Below the pieces are notes generated by a model. The model did not search any database and was not told the DNA's origin. It saw nothing but the letters and a program-made list of their open reading frames with translations. A program made the translations under genes and the position numbers. Positions 33,542 to 42,696 of a stretch of DNA of 64,000 nucleotides are shown in pieces. Source of the DNA: Streptomyces sp. AC555_RSS877 (GTDB taxonomy: Bacteria; Actinomycetota; Actinomycetes; Streptomycetales; Streptomycetaceae). The DNA is taken from positions 1 through 64,000 of the forward strand of contig NZ_JAGMUK010000064.1 of the NCBI RefSeq assembly GCF_019049245.1. The letters run 5' to 3'. The first letter of the stretch is position 1, and the number at the start of each line of letters is the position of its first letter.

Positions 33542-36500
33542 TCAGCCCCACTGATCGGCCAAGGCCGGCCAACGCTTCAGCAGCGCCTCCTCCACCGCCG
33601 GTAGGGCCCTCTGACCCGTCAGTGCCACCGCTATAGCCGCCAGTACGCCCGCCCAGGCCATCGGGCCCAGGGGGGTGCAGCCGAAGAGCTGGCTTGCGCC
33701 TGGGGTTTGTACCAGGGCGAAGAGGGCCACCGCCGAGCCCAGGGACGTGAAGCGGACCAGGGGACTGTCCCGGCGGTCGGCCAGGGTCTGGGCCAGTTGG
33801 GTGCCCACCACCGCGCACAGGGCCATCGTGGTCGAGCGGCGGGCCGTGCCCGGGGTGAAGCGGCCGAAGAGCCAGGCCACGGTGGCGCCGAGGCAGGTGG
33901 TGAGGGCCCGGTGGCGGATCTGGCGGATGAGGGGGGCACCGAGCAGCGCCGCGCCCAGGGGTTCGTCGGGTTCCGCCGCTGTGGACTCGTCCTTTTCCGT
34001 CGGGGTCACCGCCACCGCCATCGCCGGGAACAGGTCCGTGAACAGGTTGACCAGAAGCATCTGGCGGGTGGACAGGGGCGCGGCGCCGGACAGGACGGTG
34101 CCGAGGATGCCGAAGCCGACCTCACCCGCGTTGCCGCCGATGAGGATGGCGATGGCGTCGGCGACGCTGTGCCACAGGGCGCGGCCCTCCTGGACCGCCT
34201 CGATGAGCACCGACAGGTCGTCGCCGGTGACGACGAGGTCGGCGGCGTTGCGGGCGGCGGCCGAGCCGCGGGCGTTGATGCCGACGCCGATGTCGGCGGC
34301 GCGGATGGCGGCGGCGTCGTTGGCGCCGTCGCCGACCATGCCGACGACCCGGCCGGCGTCCCTGAGGGCCTCGACGACCTGGAGTTTCTGCTCGGGCGCG
34401 ACCCGGGCGACGACGTCGGCGTCCCGCAGCATCCGGGAGCGGACCGTGCGGTCGGCGGCGGCGAGTTCGTCACCGGTGACCACGTTCGCGTCGTCCGGCC
34501 AGCCGAGGTCGACGGCGATGGCGTGGGCGGTCTGCGGGTGGTCGCCGGTCAGCACGACGGGCCGTACGCCCGCCTCGCGCAGCCCGCGGACCAGCGCCGG
34601 GGACGTCTCGCGCGCCACGTCGGCGAGCGCGAGCAGTCCGGTGAACTCCAGGTCCCGCAGGGGCTCTTCGAGTACGTCCGTCGCCTGCTCGCCCTCCTTC
34701 AGCGGGCGGACGGCCACCGCCAGGACGCGCAGGCCGTCGCCGGCCAGCGACTGGGCCCTGTCGTGGATGTGGGAGGGGAGACCGGCGCAGGTGGGCAGGA
34801 CGGTCTCGGGGGCGCCCTTGACGACCAGGACCGGGGAACCGTCCCCGGCACGGCCGACGGCGGCGGCGTAACCGCGGGCGGCCTCGAAGGCAAGACCCTC
34901 GGTCTGCTCCCAGTCCGGGTCGGGTCCGGCGGCGTCCAGGACGGCCTCGTCGGTGGCGTGCACCGGGCGGACCGAGTCGCCGTTGAGGCGGGGGCAGGCG
35001 CGGGCCGCGGCCCGCAGCGTCTCTGCGGCGTCCGGCTGGTCGAGGGTGTGGACCGTACCCTCCCCGTCGGCCACCCGGACCAGGCGCAGCCGGTTCTCGG
35101 TGAGGGTGCCGGTCTTGTCGAAGCAGATCGTGTCCATGCGGCCCAGCGCCTCCAGCGTGCGCGGGGTGCGGACGAGGAGGCCGCGGCTGCTGAGCCGGCG
35201 GGCGGCGGCGAGCTGCGCCACGGTGGCCACCAGCGGCAGCCCTTCGGGTACGGCGGCCACGGCCACGGCGACTCCGCCACTGACCGCCTGCCGGATCGGC
35301 GTACCGCGCAGCAGCGACAGGCCGGTCACCGCAGCGCCGCCCGCCATCGTCAACGGCATCGCCTTGCTGGTGAGTTCCTGGAGGCGGGCCTGCACTCCGC
35401 CGGCCGGCGGGACGCGGGCGGCGAGCGAGACGGCCCGGGCGGCCTCGGTACGGTCGCCGGTCTCCACGACGACGGCCTGGGCACGTCCGGCCACCACCGT
35501 CGTCCCCTCGAAGACCATGCAGTGCCGCTCCGCCACGGGGGCGCGCGGGGTCGGGTCCATGTCCTTGTCGACCGGCAGGGACTCGCCGGTCAGCGCGGAC
35601 TCGTCGACCTCGAGACCGTCCTGCCACAGCAGCCGGGCGTCGGCGGGCACCACGTCGTCGGTCTTGAGGTCGATGACGTCGCCGGGACTGAGCTTGGCGG
35701 CGTCGACGAGGTGTGCCGACTCCCCCTCGTCGTCGTCGGCGACCCGTGCCTTCTGCTTCTGCTGGGCGAGCAGCCCGGACAGGGCACGCTCGGCCCGCAG
35801 CCGCTGGATGCCGCCGACCAGGGCGTTCAGGTCGAGGGCTCCGAGGACCAGCAGGGCGTCCACGGCGGACCCGAGGATCGCGGACGCGGCCGAACCGACG
35901 GCCAGGACCGGGGTCAGGGGGTCGTCCAGCTCGCCGCGCACGGCCCGGGCGAGCTGCCACGACCAGCGCGCGGGAGCCAGCGCGGGCTGTCGTACGACGC
36001 TGTCGGCGGCCGTACGCGCCCGGGCGGTCGCCTGTTCGACGGGAGTCGGCTCCGGGGGCGCCTGCCGCTCCAGCCGGTCGCGTACGTCGTCCGGGTGCAG
36101 GGCGTGCCAGGACACCCGCGGCCGGGGGTGCGGGGCGCGGGCCGCGGCGACGCCGAGGGCCGCGCGGACCCCCGAGAACAGGGCGGCGGCTGCGCCGAGG
36201 TCGACCGGCGCGTGCGGGAGGCCGGGCAGAGGTGAACCACCGCCGCCCTTGCGGGACTCGCCGATCGCCACGAGCAGGCCGGACAGCGCGGCACCGGACC
36301 GGGCCAGGGTCTGTGACCGGCGGCCGACGCCACGCGCCGCCGGAATGGCGATCAGCAGCCGCCACACGTCGGCGAGGCCGTGCGGGGCGAGGACGTCCGC
36401 GCCCCACACCACCTGGCCGTCCTCGTCGGTGAGGGCGACGGCCACGTCACCGCGGAGGAGTCCGTAGGTGACGTGCGCGTCCTCGTGCGGGCGGGGGCGG

Positions 36501-38200
36501 GCGACGGTGACGACACCGCCCTCCTCGCGCAGTTCGTCCACCACCTCGCTCAGCGGCCGGTCCGCGTCCACGACCTGGTCGGCCAGGCCGGTGAAGTCGG
36601 CGAGCGCGGGATCGTCGACGACCACGACCCGCAGCCCGGCCCGGCGGGCGGCGTCCAGGACGGCCTCGGCCCACGGGTCCGCGCCCGCGCCGGGTGTCCT
36701 GAGCGCACTGGGATGCAGCACGACCGTGCCGGCCATTTCCAGCTGCCGCAGCCGGTCCGGGTCCCGCACGAGCACGCCCGCGCGGGACAGGGCACCGCTC
36801 AGGACGGCGTGGAAGGCGGCGGGCCCGTACCGCGCGGCCTTGGGTGAGCCGGCCAGGACGGCCTCGGCCGCCTCGCCGAGGTTGTGCTTGACGAGCAGGG
36901 CCGCCGCCGCGCCCAGGACACTGCCGGTCGAGGCGTGGGCGGCGTACTCCTGGGCCGGGGACGTCCGCAGCGGCGGGCGTACGCCCGGATCCGCGGGCAC
37001 ACTGTCCCGGCCGGGCGCGCACAGGTGGTCGTGCACGGTCTCGAAGGCGGCCGTCCGCACCACCGCCTCCGCCAGCTGGCAGCTGCGCAGGACCCCGTCG
37101 AGCAGCAGCGAGGTCGGGGAGTGGCCGGCGCCGTGCACGGCCGCGTTCGCGGCGGCGAGTACGACCTCCATGCGGGCGTTGCCCAGACGGGCGCGCAGCC
37201 AGGAGCGGAAGCGGGGGTTCTCGCGCAGCAGCGTGACCATGGCCGTCACCAGACGCGGCGAGGCCGGCATCCGCAGCGCGGACCCCGCCAGGGCGACCGC
37301 CACCCCCACCACGTCGGCGGCGAGCGCCTCGGCGACAGTGCGCACGGAGGCGGGATCACCGGGGTGGTCCATCTCCTCGACGGTGTCGTCGGCGGCCATC
37401 GGCACCAGCCCGTACCGCTCGGCCAGCGCCGCCGCCCGCTCCACGACCCGATCACTCACGGCTTCCTCGGTCGCCGCCACCACCAGCCGGGCCAGCCCTT
37501 GATCCCAGTAGGCGAAGGCGACATCCGGATGCTCGGCGAGAGCGACGGCCACCCGCCGGGCGAGGTGTTCGGTGTGGTGGGCGTGCCCGCCGTGCCCACC
37601 TCCACCCTCGTCCCGACCGGCCACACGCTCCACACCGACCCCTGGGCGGCCCGCGTCGCCCGGTTCGGTCGCCGGGTACAGCCCTTCATCGGCCTGACCG
37701 GCCACGCGCGCCGCGCCCGCGCCCGGGTGGCCTGCGCCGCCCGGCTCCGCCGCCGGATACTGCCCCTCGCCGGGCCGCTCGACCACGCGCGCCTCGCCAA
37801 CGCCGGGGTGGCCCGCGTCGCCCGGCCCCGCCGTCGGGTACAGCCCGTCGTCGAACGTGTCGGTGCTCCGGGCCGCGTCGCCTGCGTTCTCCGCGCGCTC
37901 CGCCGCCTCTTCCGCCCGGTGGGCTGCCTGGCGGAGTTCCTCCGGGGTGGCCTGTCGTAGGGCCAGGTGGGTTCGGGTGCCGGTGTGCCAGTGGCGGGGG
38001 GCGCCCGGGAGGGCCGCGCGGGTGACGCGGGCCGCGCGGAGCGCGAAGTCGGCGCTGCGCACGCCCGCCCGGGCCGTGCCCGCCACCGCGCCGGCGGCGA
38101 CGCCCACGGCGGGTGCCGTACCCCGGGCGAGCAGGCGCGGGCCGGCCAGGACGAGCCCGGCGGCTGCTGCTGTGGGACGGGAGAGAAGTCCTGCGCTCAT
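33542..38200 (-). CDS. Giant CtpI-like P-type cation-transporting ATPase
   Basis: 1552 aa, close in size and layout to mycobacterial CtpI. The catalytic half has TGES near residue 870, DKTGTLT with the phosphorylated Asp near 1027, VKGAPE and GDGANDAAAIRAAD near 1292, plus about eight membrane segments. The N-terminal half holds an HMA-like segment (VAVALAEHPDVAFAYWDQGL) and a second, degenerate P-domain in which DKTGTLT is replaced by HPSALRT. Residues about 117-205 carry three ~32-residue repeats (GLYPTAGPGDAGHPGVG and variants) and a His/Gly cluster (GGGGHGGHAHHTEH). The substrate is unknown. The gene starts 9 bp after the small membrane protein gene. Confidence 0.93.
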   Translation of the reverse strand: MSAGLLSRPTAAAAGLVLAGPRLLARGTAPAVGVAAGAVAGTARAGVRSADFALRAARVTRAALPGAPRHWHTGTRTHLALRQATPEELRQAAHRAEEAAERAENAGDAARSTDTFDDGLYPTAGPGDAGHPGVGEARVVERPGEGQYPAAEPGGAGHPGAGAARVAGQADEGLYPATEPGDAGRPGVGVERVAGRDEGGGGHGGHAHHTEHLARRVAVALAEHPDVAFAYWDQGLARLVVAATEEAVSDRVVERAAALAERYGLVPMAADDTVEEMDHPGDPASVRTVAEALAADVVGVAVALAGSALRMPASPRLVTAMVTLLRENPRFRSWLRARLGNARMEVVLAAANAAVHGAGHSPTSLLLDGVLRSCQLAEAVVRTAAFETVHDHLCAPGRDSVPADPGVRPPLRTSPAQEYAAHASTGSVLGAAAALLVKHNLGEAAEAVLAGSPKAARYGPAAFHAVLSGALSRAGVLVRDPDRLRQLEMAGTVVLHPSALRTPGAGADPWAEAVLDAARRAGLRVVVVDDPALADFTGLADQVVDADRPLSEVVDELREEGGVVTVARPRPHEDAHVTYGLLRGDVAVALTDEDGQVVWGADVLAPHGLADVWRLLIAIPAARGVGRRSQTLARSGAALSGLLVAIGESRKGGGGSPLPGLPHAPVDLGAAAALFSGVRAALGVAAARAPHPRPRVSWHALHPDDVRDRLERQAPPEPTPVEQATARARTAADSVVRQPALAPARWSWQLARAVRGELDDPLTPVLAVGSAASAILGSAVDALLVLGALDLNALVGGIQRLRAERALSGLLAQQKQKARVADDDEGESAHLVDAAKLSPGDVIDLKTDDVVPADARLLWQDGLEVDESALTGESLPVDKDMDPTPRAPVAERHCMVFEGTTVVAGRAQAVVVETGDRTEAARAVSLAARVPPAGGVQARLQELTSKAMPLTMAGGAAVTGLSLLRGTPIRQAVSGGVAVAVAAVPEGLPLVATVAQLAAARRLSSRGLLVRTPRTLEALGRMDTICFDKTGTLTENRLRLVRVADGEGTVHTLDQPDAAETLRAAARACPRLNGDSVRPVHATDEAVLDAAGPDPDWEQTEGLAFEAARGYAAAVGRAGDGSPVLVVKGAPETVLPTCAGLPSHIHDRAQSLAGDGLRVLAVAVRPLKEGEQATDVLEEPLRDLEFTGLLALADVARETSPALVRGLREAGVRPVVLTGDHPQTAHAIAVDLGWPDDANVVTGDELAAADRTVRSRMLRDADVVARVAPEQKLQVVEALRDAGRVVGMVGDGANDAAAIRAADIGVGINARGSAAARNAADLVVTGDDLSVLIEAVQEGRALWHSVADAIAILIGGNAGEVGFGILGTVLSGAAPLSTRQMLLVNLFTDLFPAMAVAVTPTEKDESTAAEPDEPLGAALLGAPLIRQIRHRALTTCLGATVAWLFGRFTPGTARRSTTMALCAVVGTQLAQTLADRRDSPLVRFTSLGSAVALFALVQTPGASQLFGCTPLGPMAWAGVLAAIAVALTGQRALPAVEEALLKRWPALADQWG

Positions 38201-38209
38201 CGCTCGCCC

Positions 38210-38737
38210 TCAGCCGTTCGTGCGGGCGCGTCGCGCCGTCGTCGAGCCACTCGGCCCGCTGCTCCCGCCGCTCCCGGAGGAGGACGCTGTGGGCAACTTG
38301 TCGGAGGGCGTGGGGGGTACCGCCGTGTCCGCCGCGGACGACCTGCCGGAGGTCGAGGCCGGCGCTTGTGGTGTCGGCGGCGTGCCGGACGCCGCGCCCG
38401 CACGTGCCGTACTTCCGACGGCCTCCGCCTGCTCCTCCGTCTGCTCCTTCTCCTTGGCCTGCTCCTTCTCCTGAGTCTCCTCCCGCCGCGGCTGCGTCAG
38501 CCACGCCACCGCCGCTCCGGTGATCGCGACGGGCCACTCCACGACTCCCGCGACGCCGAGTACCCCGGCGCCCGTGTACACGGCGATCCGCCGCCCGCGC
38601 GGCGACACCGCTCCGATCTTGTCCAGCGCGTCCTCGGCCGCGCGGCCCACCATTCCGGCACCGGGTACCACGCGCAGTACCGAGGCGGCCGCCCGCAGCG
38701 GCTGCGGGAGATTCTGCGTCGACTTCTGCTCGGCCAT
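38210..38737 (-). CDS. Small membrane protein preceding the P-type ATPase
   Basis: A 175-aa protein with one or two hydrophobic segments (residues about 53-85, TGAGVLGVAGVVEWPVAITG). A charged Glu/Lys/Gln stretch follows (ETQEKEQAKEKEQTEEQAEA), probably helical, then a Ser/Thr/Pro/Gly-rich low-complexity tail. It is nine bases upstream of the ATPase gene, so it is probably cotranscribed. Similar proteins accompany CtpI-like ATPases. I can give no defined function. Confidence 0.85.
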   Translation of the reverse strand: MAEQKSTQNLPQPLRAAASVLRVVPGAGMVGRAAEDALDKIGAVSPRGRRIAVYTGAGVLGVAGVVEWPVAITGAAVAWLTQPRREETQEKEQAKEKEQTEEQAEAVGSTARAGAASGTPPTPQAPASTSGRSSAADTAVPPTPSDKLPTASSSGSGGSSGPSGSTTARRARTNG

Positions 38738-38885
38738 GACTCTCCTCGGGTCGGTGCCTCACCTTTCGGGGACCGAGTTCCCGCACTTCGGAGAGTCATC
38801 CCGGGTCCGGGGGATCACCTCAGACCCGTGGGAACTCCCGGGGCGAGGCCAGAACACGGGTTGGCCAACTCAATGTGAAGGATCC

Positions 38886-38931
38886 CCTGTTGATGTTGGT
38901 CTTGCTGCACACTCCTTGCTGCGTCAACAGG
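38886..38931. promoter_or_regulatory. Dyad with internal direct repeats before the 68-aa gene
   Basis: CCTGTTGA (38886-38893) and TCAACAGG (38924-38931) are perfect inverted repeats. Between them CTTGCTGC occurs twice, at 38901 and 38915, 14 bp apart. The 38738-38972 interval has no gene and must contain divergent promoters. Confidence 0.5.
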
Positions 38932-38972
38932 CTCTGTCAACCGACTCACAGGGCACGGCCTCTGGAGGCAGC

Positions 38973-39179
38973 ATGCTGGAGATCAACACGAGCAAGGTGA
39001 GCCGGTGGGACCAGCACGGGCGTGAGCACGTCGTGCGGGTGGAGCGTGCCGGAATGCAGCGCACGATCAGATGCGAAACGTGCGGCTGGCGCAAGGGAGC
39101 GCAGTTCCTGCCGTGGCTGAAGGCGGAGGAGCACCTGGCGGAGGAGCACCAGGCAACGGTGGATCCGGCCGGGGCGTAG
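38973..39179 (+). CDS. Small putative zinc-binding protein
   Basis: A 68-aa protein with RTIRCETCGWRKGAQFLPWL followed by KAEEHLAEEHQ. The Cys-x2-Cys pair and the His-x4-His pair fit a zinc-finger-like site. The protein is conserved-looking in style but I recognise no named family. ATG 38973 has a strong GGAGG. It is divergent from the ATPase unit and convergent with the VOC gene (stop-to-stop distance 6 bases). Confidence 0.8.
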   Translation: MLEINTSKVSRWDQHGREHVVRVERAGMQRTIRCETCGWRKGAQFLPWLKAEEHLAEEHQATVDPAGA

Positions 39180-39185
39180 CGTCCT

Positions 39186-39608
39186 CTACTCGCCGAGCTC
39201 GGTGAAGAGTGTCAGCTGCAGCGCGCCCGGTGCCTCCAGCCGGGAGTTCAGCGAGTTCCAGGGGGTGCGGGTCGGCTCGGCGATCACCTCGGCTCCCGCG
39301 GCGGCCAGCTTCTCGGTCGTGGCGGTCGAGTCGTCGACCTGGAAGGCGACCCGGATGTGGCCGGCCACGCGCCGCCCGACCTCGACCTCGTCGATGAAGG
39401 CGGCGTGGTTCGGATCGGTCAGCTCCAGGGTGGCCCGGCCGGCGTCGAGGATGGTCACCCGTCCGTCGGCGGAGGCGAACGCGCCGCGTTCGGGCAGTCC
39501 GAGGACGTCGCGGTAGAAGTGCAGCGCCGCGTCGTAGTCCGCCGCCGTGACCACCAGGCGGAGTTCACGGACAGCGGGCTCGTCGGACTTGTCGGAGATA
39601 TCGGCCAT
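39186..39608 (-). CDS. VOC (glyoxalase/bleomycin resistance) family protein
   Basis: A 140-aa single VOC protein with two beta-alpha-beta-beta-beta modules (LRLVVTAADYDAALHFYRDV, HIRVAFQVDDSTATTEKLAA). The metal positions of glyoxalase I cannot be assigned safely. A Glu near residue 137 (FTELGE) and the early residues LRLVV fit the family. Substrate unknown: members range from dioxygenases to antibiotic-binding proteins. Confidence 0.88.
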   Translation of the reverse strand: MADISDKSDEPAVRELRLVVTAADYDAALHFYRDVLGLPERGAFASADGRVTILDAGRATLELTDPNHAAFIDEVEVGRRVAGHIRVAFQVDDSTATTEKLAAAGAEVIAEPTRTPWNSLNSRLEAPGALQLTLFTELGE

Positions 39609-39676
39609 GTCGGCTCCTCGAAGATCGCGGGTTCTGACTCCTCAACCCTGCGGCCGGCCGGACGATTCCCGCGAGT

Positions 39677-40267
39677 TCAGGCCGCGAGACCCCGCAGCAA
39701 CAACTCCACCAGCGCCTCGAAGTCGCCCTCCACGCCCGGCAGTTCCCACTCCCGCGCGTAGCGCGGGTCGTGGAAGCGGACTGTCGCCTGGAAGACGGCG
39801 CGGGCGGTGGCGGCCGGATCGGGGGCCGCGAAGACACCGTCCTCCACGCCGGCCCGGACGATGCGGCTCAGCTGGGCGGTGAGGTCGGTGATGTGCTCGC
39901 CGACCGCTCCGCCGTTCTCGTCGACCAGGACCATGTACGTGGCGAACAGCTCGGGGTCGTCGCCCGCCTTGCGGCGCTTGGCCTCTAGGAGGGCCGCGAG
40001 CCAGTCGCGGATGCGCTGCGCGGGGTCCCGCCCAAAGTCGGCGGCGATTCCGGCCAGGGACGCGGACGTGCGGTCCAGCCATCGCTTGGTGACCGCCTCC
40101 CGCAGTGCCGCCTTCGTGCGGAAGTGGCGGTAGACGCTGCCGTGGCTGACGCCGAGCGCGCGGGCCACGTCCACCACGGTCGCCTTGGCCGGGCCGTGGC
40201 GGCGCAGCACCTCCTCGGTGGCTTCGAGGATGCGCTCGGCGGTCAGGATCTCGCTGGTCGGTGGCAT
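39677..40267 (-). CDS. TetR family transcriptional regulator
   Basis: A 196-aa regulator with a TetR helix-turn-helix at residues 10-55 (ERILEATEEVLRRHGPAKAT, ALGVSHGSVYRHFRTKAALR) and a C-terminal TetR_C-like domain. It lies in line with the aldo/keto reductase upstream (25 bp apart) and the VOC gene downstream, so the three may form an operon. Its target is not evident. Confidence 0.9.
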   Translation of the reverse strand: MPPTSEILTAERILEATEEVLRRHGPAKATVVDVARALGVSHGSVYRHFRTKAALREAVTKRWLDRTSASLAGIAADFGRDPAQRIRDWLAALLEAKRRKAGDDPELFATYMVLVDENGGAVGEHITDLTAQLSRIVRAGVEDGVFAAPDPAATARAVFQATVRFHDPRYAREWELPGVEGDFEALVELLLRGLAA

Positions 40268-40292
40268 GAGCAGACCGTACCCGGCGGCCGGG

Positions 40293-41309
40293 TCAGCGCT
40301 CGACGTGTGCCATCTGGGCGGCCGGGTAGCGTTCGCCGGCGGCGGCTCCGGCCGGTACGGCGTCCTCGATCGCGGCGAGGTCGGCCGCCTCCAGGGTGAC
40401 GTCCAGCGCGCCGAGCGACTCCGCCAGCCGCTCCCGGGTGCGCGCGCCGACGAGCGGCACGATGTCGTTGCCGTGCTGCGCGCCCCGCGAGAGCACCCAG
40501 GCGATGGCGATCTGGGCGACGCTGGCGCCCTTCTGCTCGGCGATCTTCCGCAGGGCCTCGACGAGGTTCAGGTTGTGCTGGAGGTTCTCGCCCTGGAAGC
40601 GCGGGGACATCGCCCGGAAGTCGTTCGCCGCCAGCTTGCGGTCGCCGGTGAAGTGGCCGGAGATCAGTCCGCGGGAGAGGACGCCGTACGCAGTGACACC
40701 GATGCCGAGTTCCCGGGTGGTCGGCAGGATCTCGTCCTCGATGCCGCGCGAGATGAGCGAGTACTCGATCTGGAGGTCGCTGACTGGGGCGGTGGCGGCG
40801 GCCCGGCGGATGGTGTCGGCACCGACCTCGCTCAGGCCCACGTGCCGGACGTACCCCTTCTCGATCAGTTCGGAGATCGCGCCGACCGTCTCCTCGATCG
40901 GTACGGCGGGGTCGAGCCGGGCGATCCGGTAGACGTCGATGTGGTCGACGCCGAGGCGCTGGAGCGAGTACGCGGCGAAGGTCTTCACGGCGGCCGGGCG
41001 GCCGTCGTATCCGGACCAGCCGCCGTCCGGGTCGCGCAGCGCGCCGAACTTCACGCTGACCAGGGCCTGTTCACGGCGGGCGGCGGGCGCGGTGCGCAGG
41101 GCCTCGCCGATCAGCAGTTCGTTGTGGCCCATGCCGTAGAAGTCGCCGGTGTCGAGCAGGGTCACGCCCGCCTCCAGGGCGGCATGGATCGTGGCGATCG
41201 ACTCGGCGCGGTCGGCGTCGCCGTACAGCGCGGACATGCCCATGCAGCCGAGACCGAGGGCTGAGACCTGGGGGCCGGTGGTTCCGAGAGTGTGCGTGTG
41301 CATCGTCAT
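40293..41309 (-). CDS. Aldo/keto reductase
   Basis: A 338-aa NADPH-dependent reductase of the AKR (YhdN/AKR13-like) family. Catalytic residues are visible: Asp and Tyr in LLDTGDFYGMGHNELLIGEA, Lys in LVSVKFG and His in VRHVGLSEVG context. ATG 41309 is chosen for the AGGGTGGG before it and gives the usual MHTHTLGTTGPQVSALGLGC start. It is divergent from the nuclease-fold gene across an intergenic region that contains a heptamer array. Confidence 0.92.
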   Translation of the reverse strand: MTMHTHTLGTTGPQVSALGLGCMGMSALYGDADRAESIATIHAALEAGVTLLDTGDFYGMGHNELLIGEALRTAPAARREQALVSVKFGALRDPDGGWSGYDGRPAAVKTFAAYSLQRLGVDHIDVYRIARLDPAVPIEETVGAISELIEKGYVRHVGLSEVGADTIRRAAATAPVSDLQIEYSLISRGIEDEILPTTRELGIGVTAYGVLSRGLISGHFTGDRKLAANDFRAMSPRFQGENLQHNLNLVEALRKIAEQKGASVAQIAIAWVLSRGAQHGNDIVPLVGARTRERLAESLGALDVTLEAADLAAIEDAVPAGAAAGERYPAAQMAHVER

Positions 41310-41345
41310 GGCACCCACCCTGACATGACGGCTGACATAGTTCAA

Positions 41346-41422
41346 TATCTGTCAGCTGTTATCTGTCAGTTGTTATCTGTTACCCGTCACCTGATATCCG
41401 TCATCTGTCATGTGCCATCTGT
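41346..41422. repeat. Eleven tandem 7-bp units between the aldo/keto reductase and nuclease-fold genes
   Basis: In register from 41346 the units are TATCTGT, CAGCTGT, TATCTGT, CAGTTGT, TATCTGT, TACCCGT, CACCTGA, TATCCGT, CATCTGT, CATGTGC and CATCTGT. The consensus is (T/C)ATCTGT. The array is AT-rich against its surroundings. It starts 37 bp upstream of the aldo/keto reductase start and ends 113 bp upstream of the divergent gene. The remaining 41423-41534 has no visible feature apart from a ribosome binding site. Confidence 0.88.
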
Positions 41423-41534
41423 CCGGTCGACGGGACGGGTACCCCGAGGACAATGGGAGCTGTCGGCGTGCAGTCACCTCGGCGGCGCCTGCCGTCGGCC
41501 GAGCGGCCCTCGCGCCGCCCCCCAGGAGGCCTGT

Positions 41535-42647
41535 ATGAGCATCCGCATCGCCACGTTCAACATGGAGAACGTCTTCCGCCGGCCCACGGCCTTCCGCCTG
41601 GAGGACCCGGCGAAGCGCAAGGAGATCCTCGACGACTTCGCCGCGCTGGTCGCCCGCCTCGACCTGCCGGTGTACCAGGACGCCGACAAGAAGGAGATCG
41701 CCCGGCTCGTCGAGAAGCACCGGGCGTACGCCATCGACCCGCAGAACCCGCCGCCGATCTACGTCAACCAGTCCCGCCCGGGCAAGGAGTCGGGGCTGTT
41801 CAGGACGAAGGGGTCGGGGAAGAGCACCACCGTCGAGGTCACCGCCAAGGGCCGTGCCGCCTGGGCCGGCTGGGCCGAACTGGGGCGGGACGACCTCGAC
41901 CTGGACGTGGTGAGGAACACCGGCCGGGTGGTCTCGGAGGTCGACGCCGACATCCTGCTCGCCGTGGAGGTCGAGGACCGGCTCACCCTGGAGCGCTTCA
42001 ACACACAGGTCCTGGCCGGAGCGCTCGGCAGGCGGCCGTACCCCTACTGTCTGCTGGTCGACGGCAACGACAGCCGGGGCATCGACATCGGGATCATGAG
42101 CCGGCACCCGATCACGTCCGTGCGGCCCCATCTCTTCGACACCAACCCGGAACGTCCCGGCAAGCGCCTCTTCAGCCGCGACTGCCCCGAGTTCGAGATC
42201 CAGCTCAACGGCACGCCCCTCGTGCTCCTCGGCAACCACCTGAAGAGCAAGTCGAACGACGACCCGGAACTGCGGCTGGCCCAGGCGAAGCGGGTCGCGG
42301 AGATCTACCGGGCGGCGCTGGAGCGCACGCCGCACGTCGTCGTCGCCGGGGATCTGAACGACCACCCGGGAAGCGACGCGGCCGCGGCGCTGGAGGGCGC
42401 CGGGCTGCGGGACGTGATGACGCACCGCTCCTACGGCGGGCTGCCCGGCACGTTCGGGGAGTGCAAGAGCGAGCAGAACAAGCTCGACTACCTGCTGCTG
42501 GCGCCGGACGTGTGGCAGGAGGTGCAACACGTCGGCCTGGAGACCCGTGGCATCTTCGCGGACGACATCAAGTCCTTCGACACCGTGACCTCGAAGGGCA
42601 ACGCGGCCTCCGACCACGCGGCGCTCTACGTGGACGTGGACCTGTAA
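41535..42647 (+). CDS. Endonuclease/exonuclease/phosphatase family protein
   Basis: A 370-aa EEP-fold hydrolase. Metal and catalytic motifs are IATFNMENVF (Asn9, Glu11), LLAVEVEDR, VVAGDLNDHPGS and SDHAALY near the end. There is no signal peptide. AGGAGG precedes ATG 41535 at seven bases. Members cleave phosphodiesters in nucleic acids, phospholipids or nucleotides, so specificity is open. A perfect terminator follows. Confidence 0.9.
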   Translation: MSIRIATFNMENVFRRPTAFRLEDPAKRKEILDDFAALVARLDLPVYQDADKKEIARLVEKHRAYAIDPQNPPPIYVNQSRPGKESGLFRTKGSGKSTTVEVTAKGRAAWAGWAELGRDDLDLDVVRNTGRVVSEVDADILLAVEVEDRLTLERFNTQVLAGALGRRPYPYCLLVDGNDSRGIDIGIMSRHPITSVRPHLFDTNPERPGKRLFSRDCPEFEIQLNGTPLVLLGNHLKSKSNDDPELRLAQAKRVAEIYRAALERTPHVVVAGDLNDHPGSDAAAALEGAGLRDVMTHRSYGGLPGTFGECKSEQNKLDYLLLAPDVWQEVQHVGLETRGIFADDIKSFDTVTSKGNAASDHAALYVDVDL

Positions 42648-42651
42648 ACGA

Positions 42652-42688
42652 GTGGTTCCCCGCACCCACCCAGGGTGCGGGGAACCAC
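42652..42688. terminator. Bidirectional terminator between the nuclease-fold gene and glyS
   Basis: A perfect 16-bp stem, GTGGTTCCCCGCACCC paired with GGGTGCGGGGAACCAC, with loop ACCCA. It lies 5 bases after one stop and 9 bases before the other, serving both convergent genes. Confidence 0.92.
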
Positions 42689-42696
42689 GCGGACAC

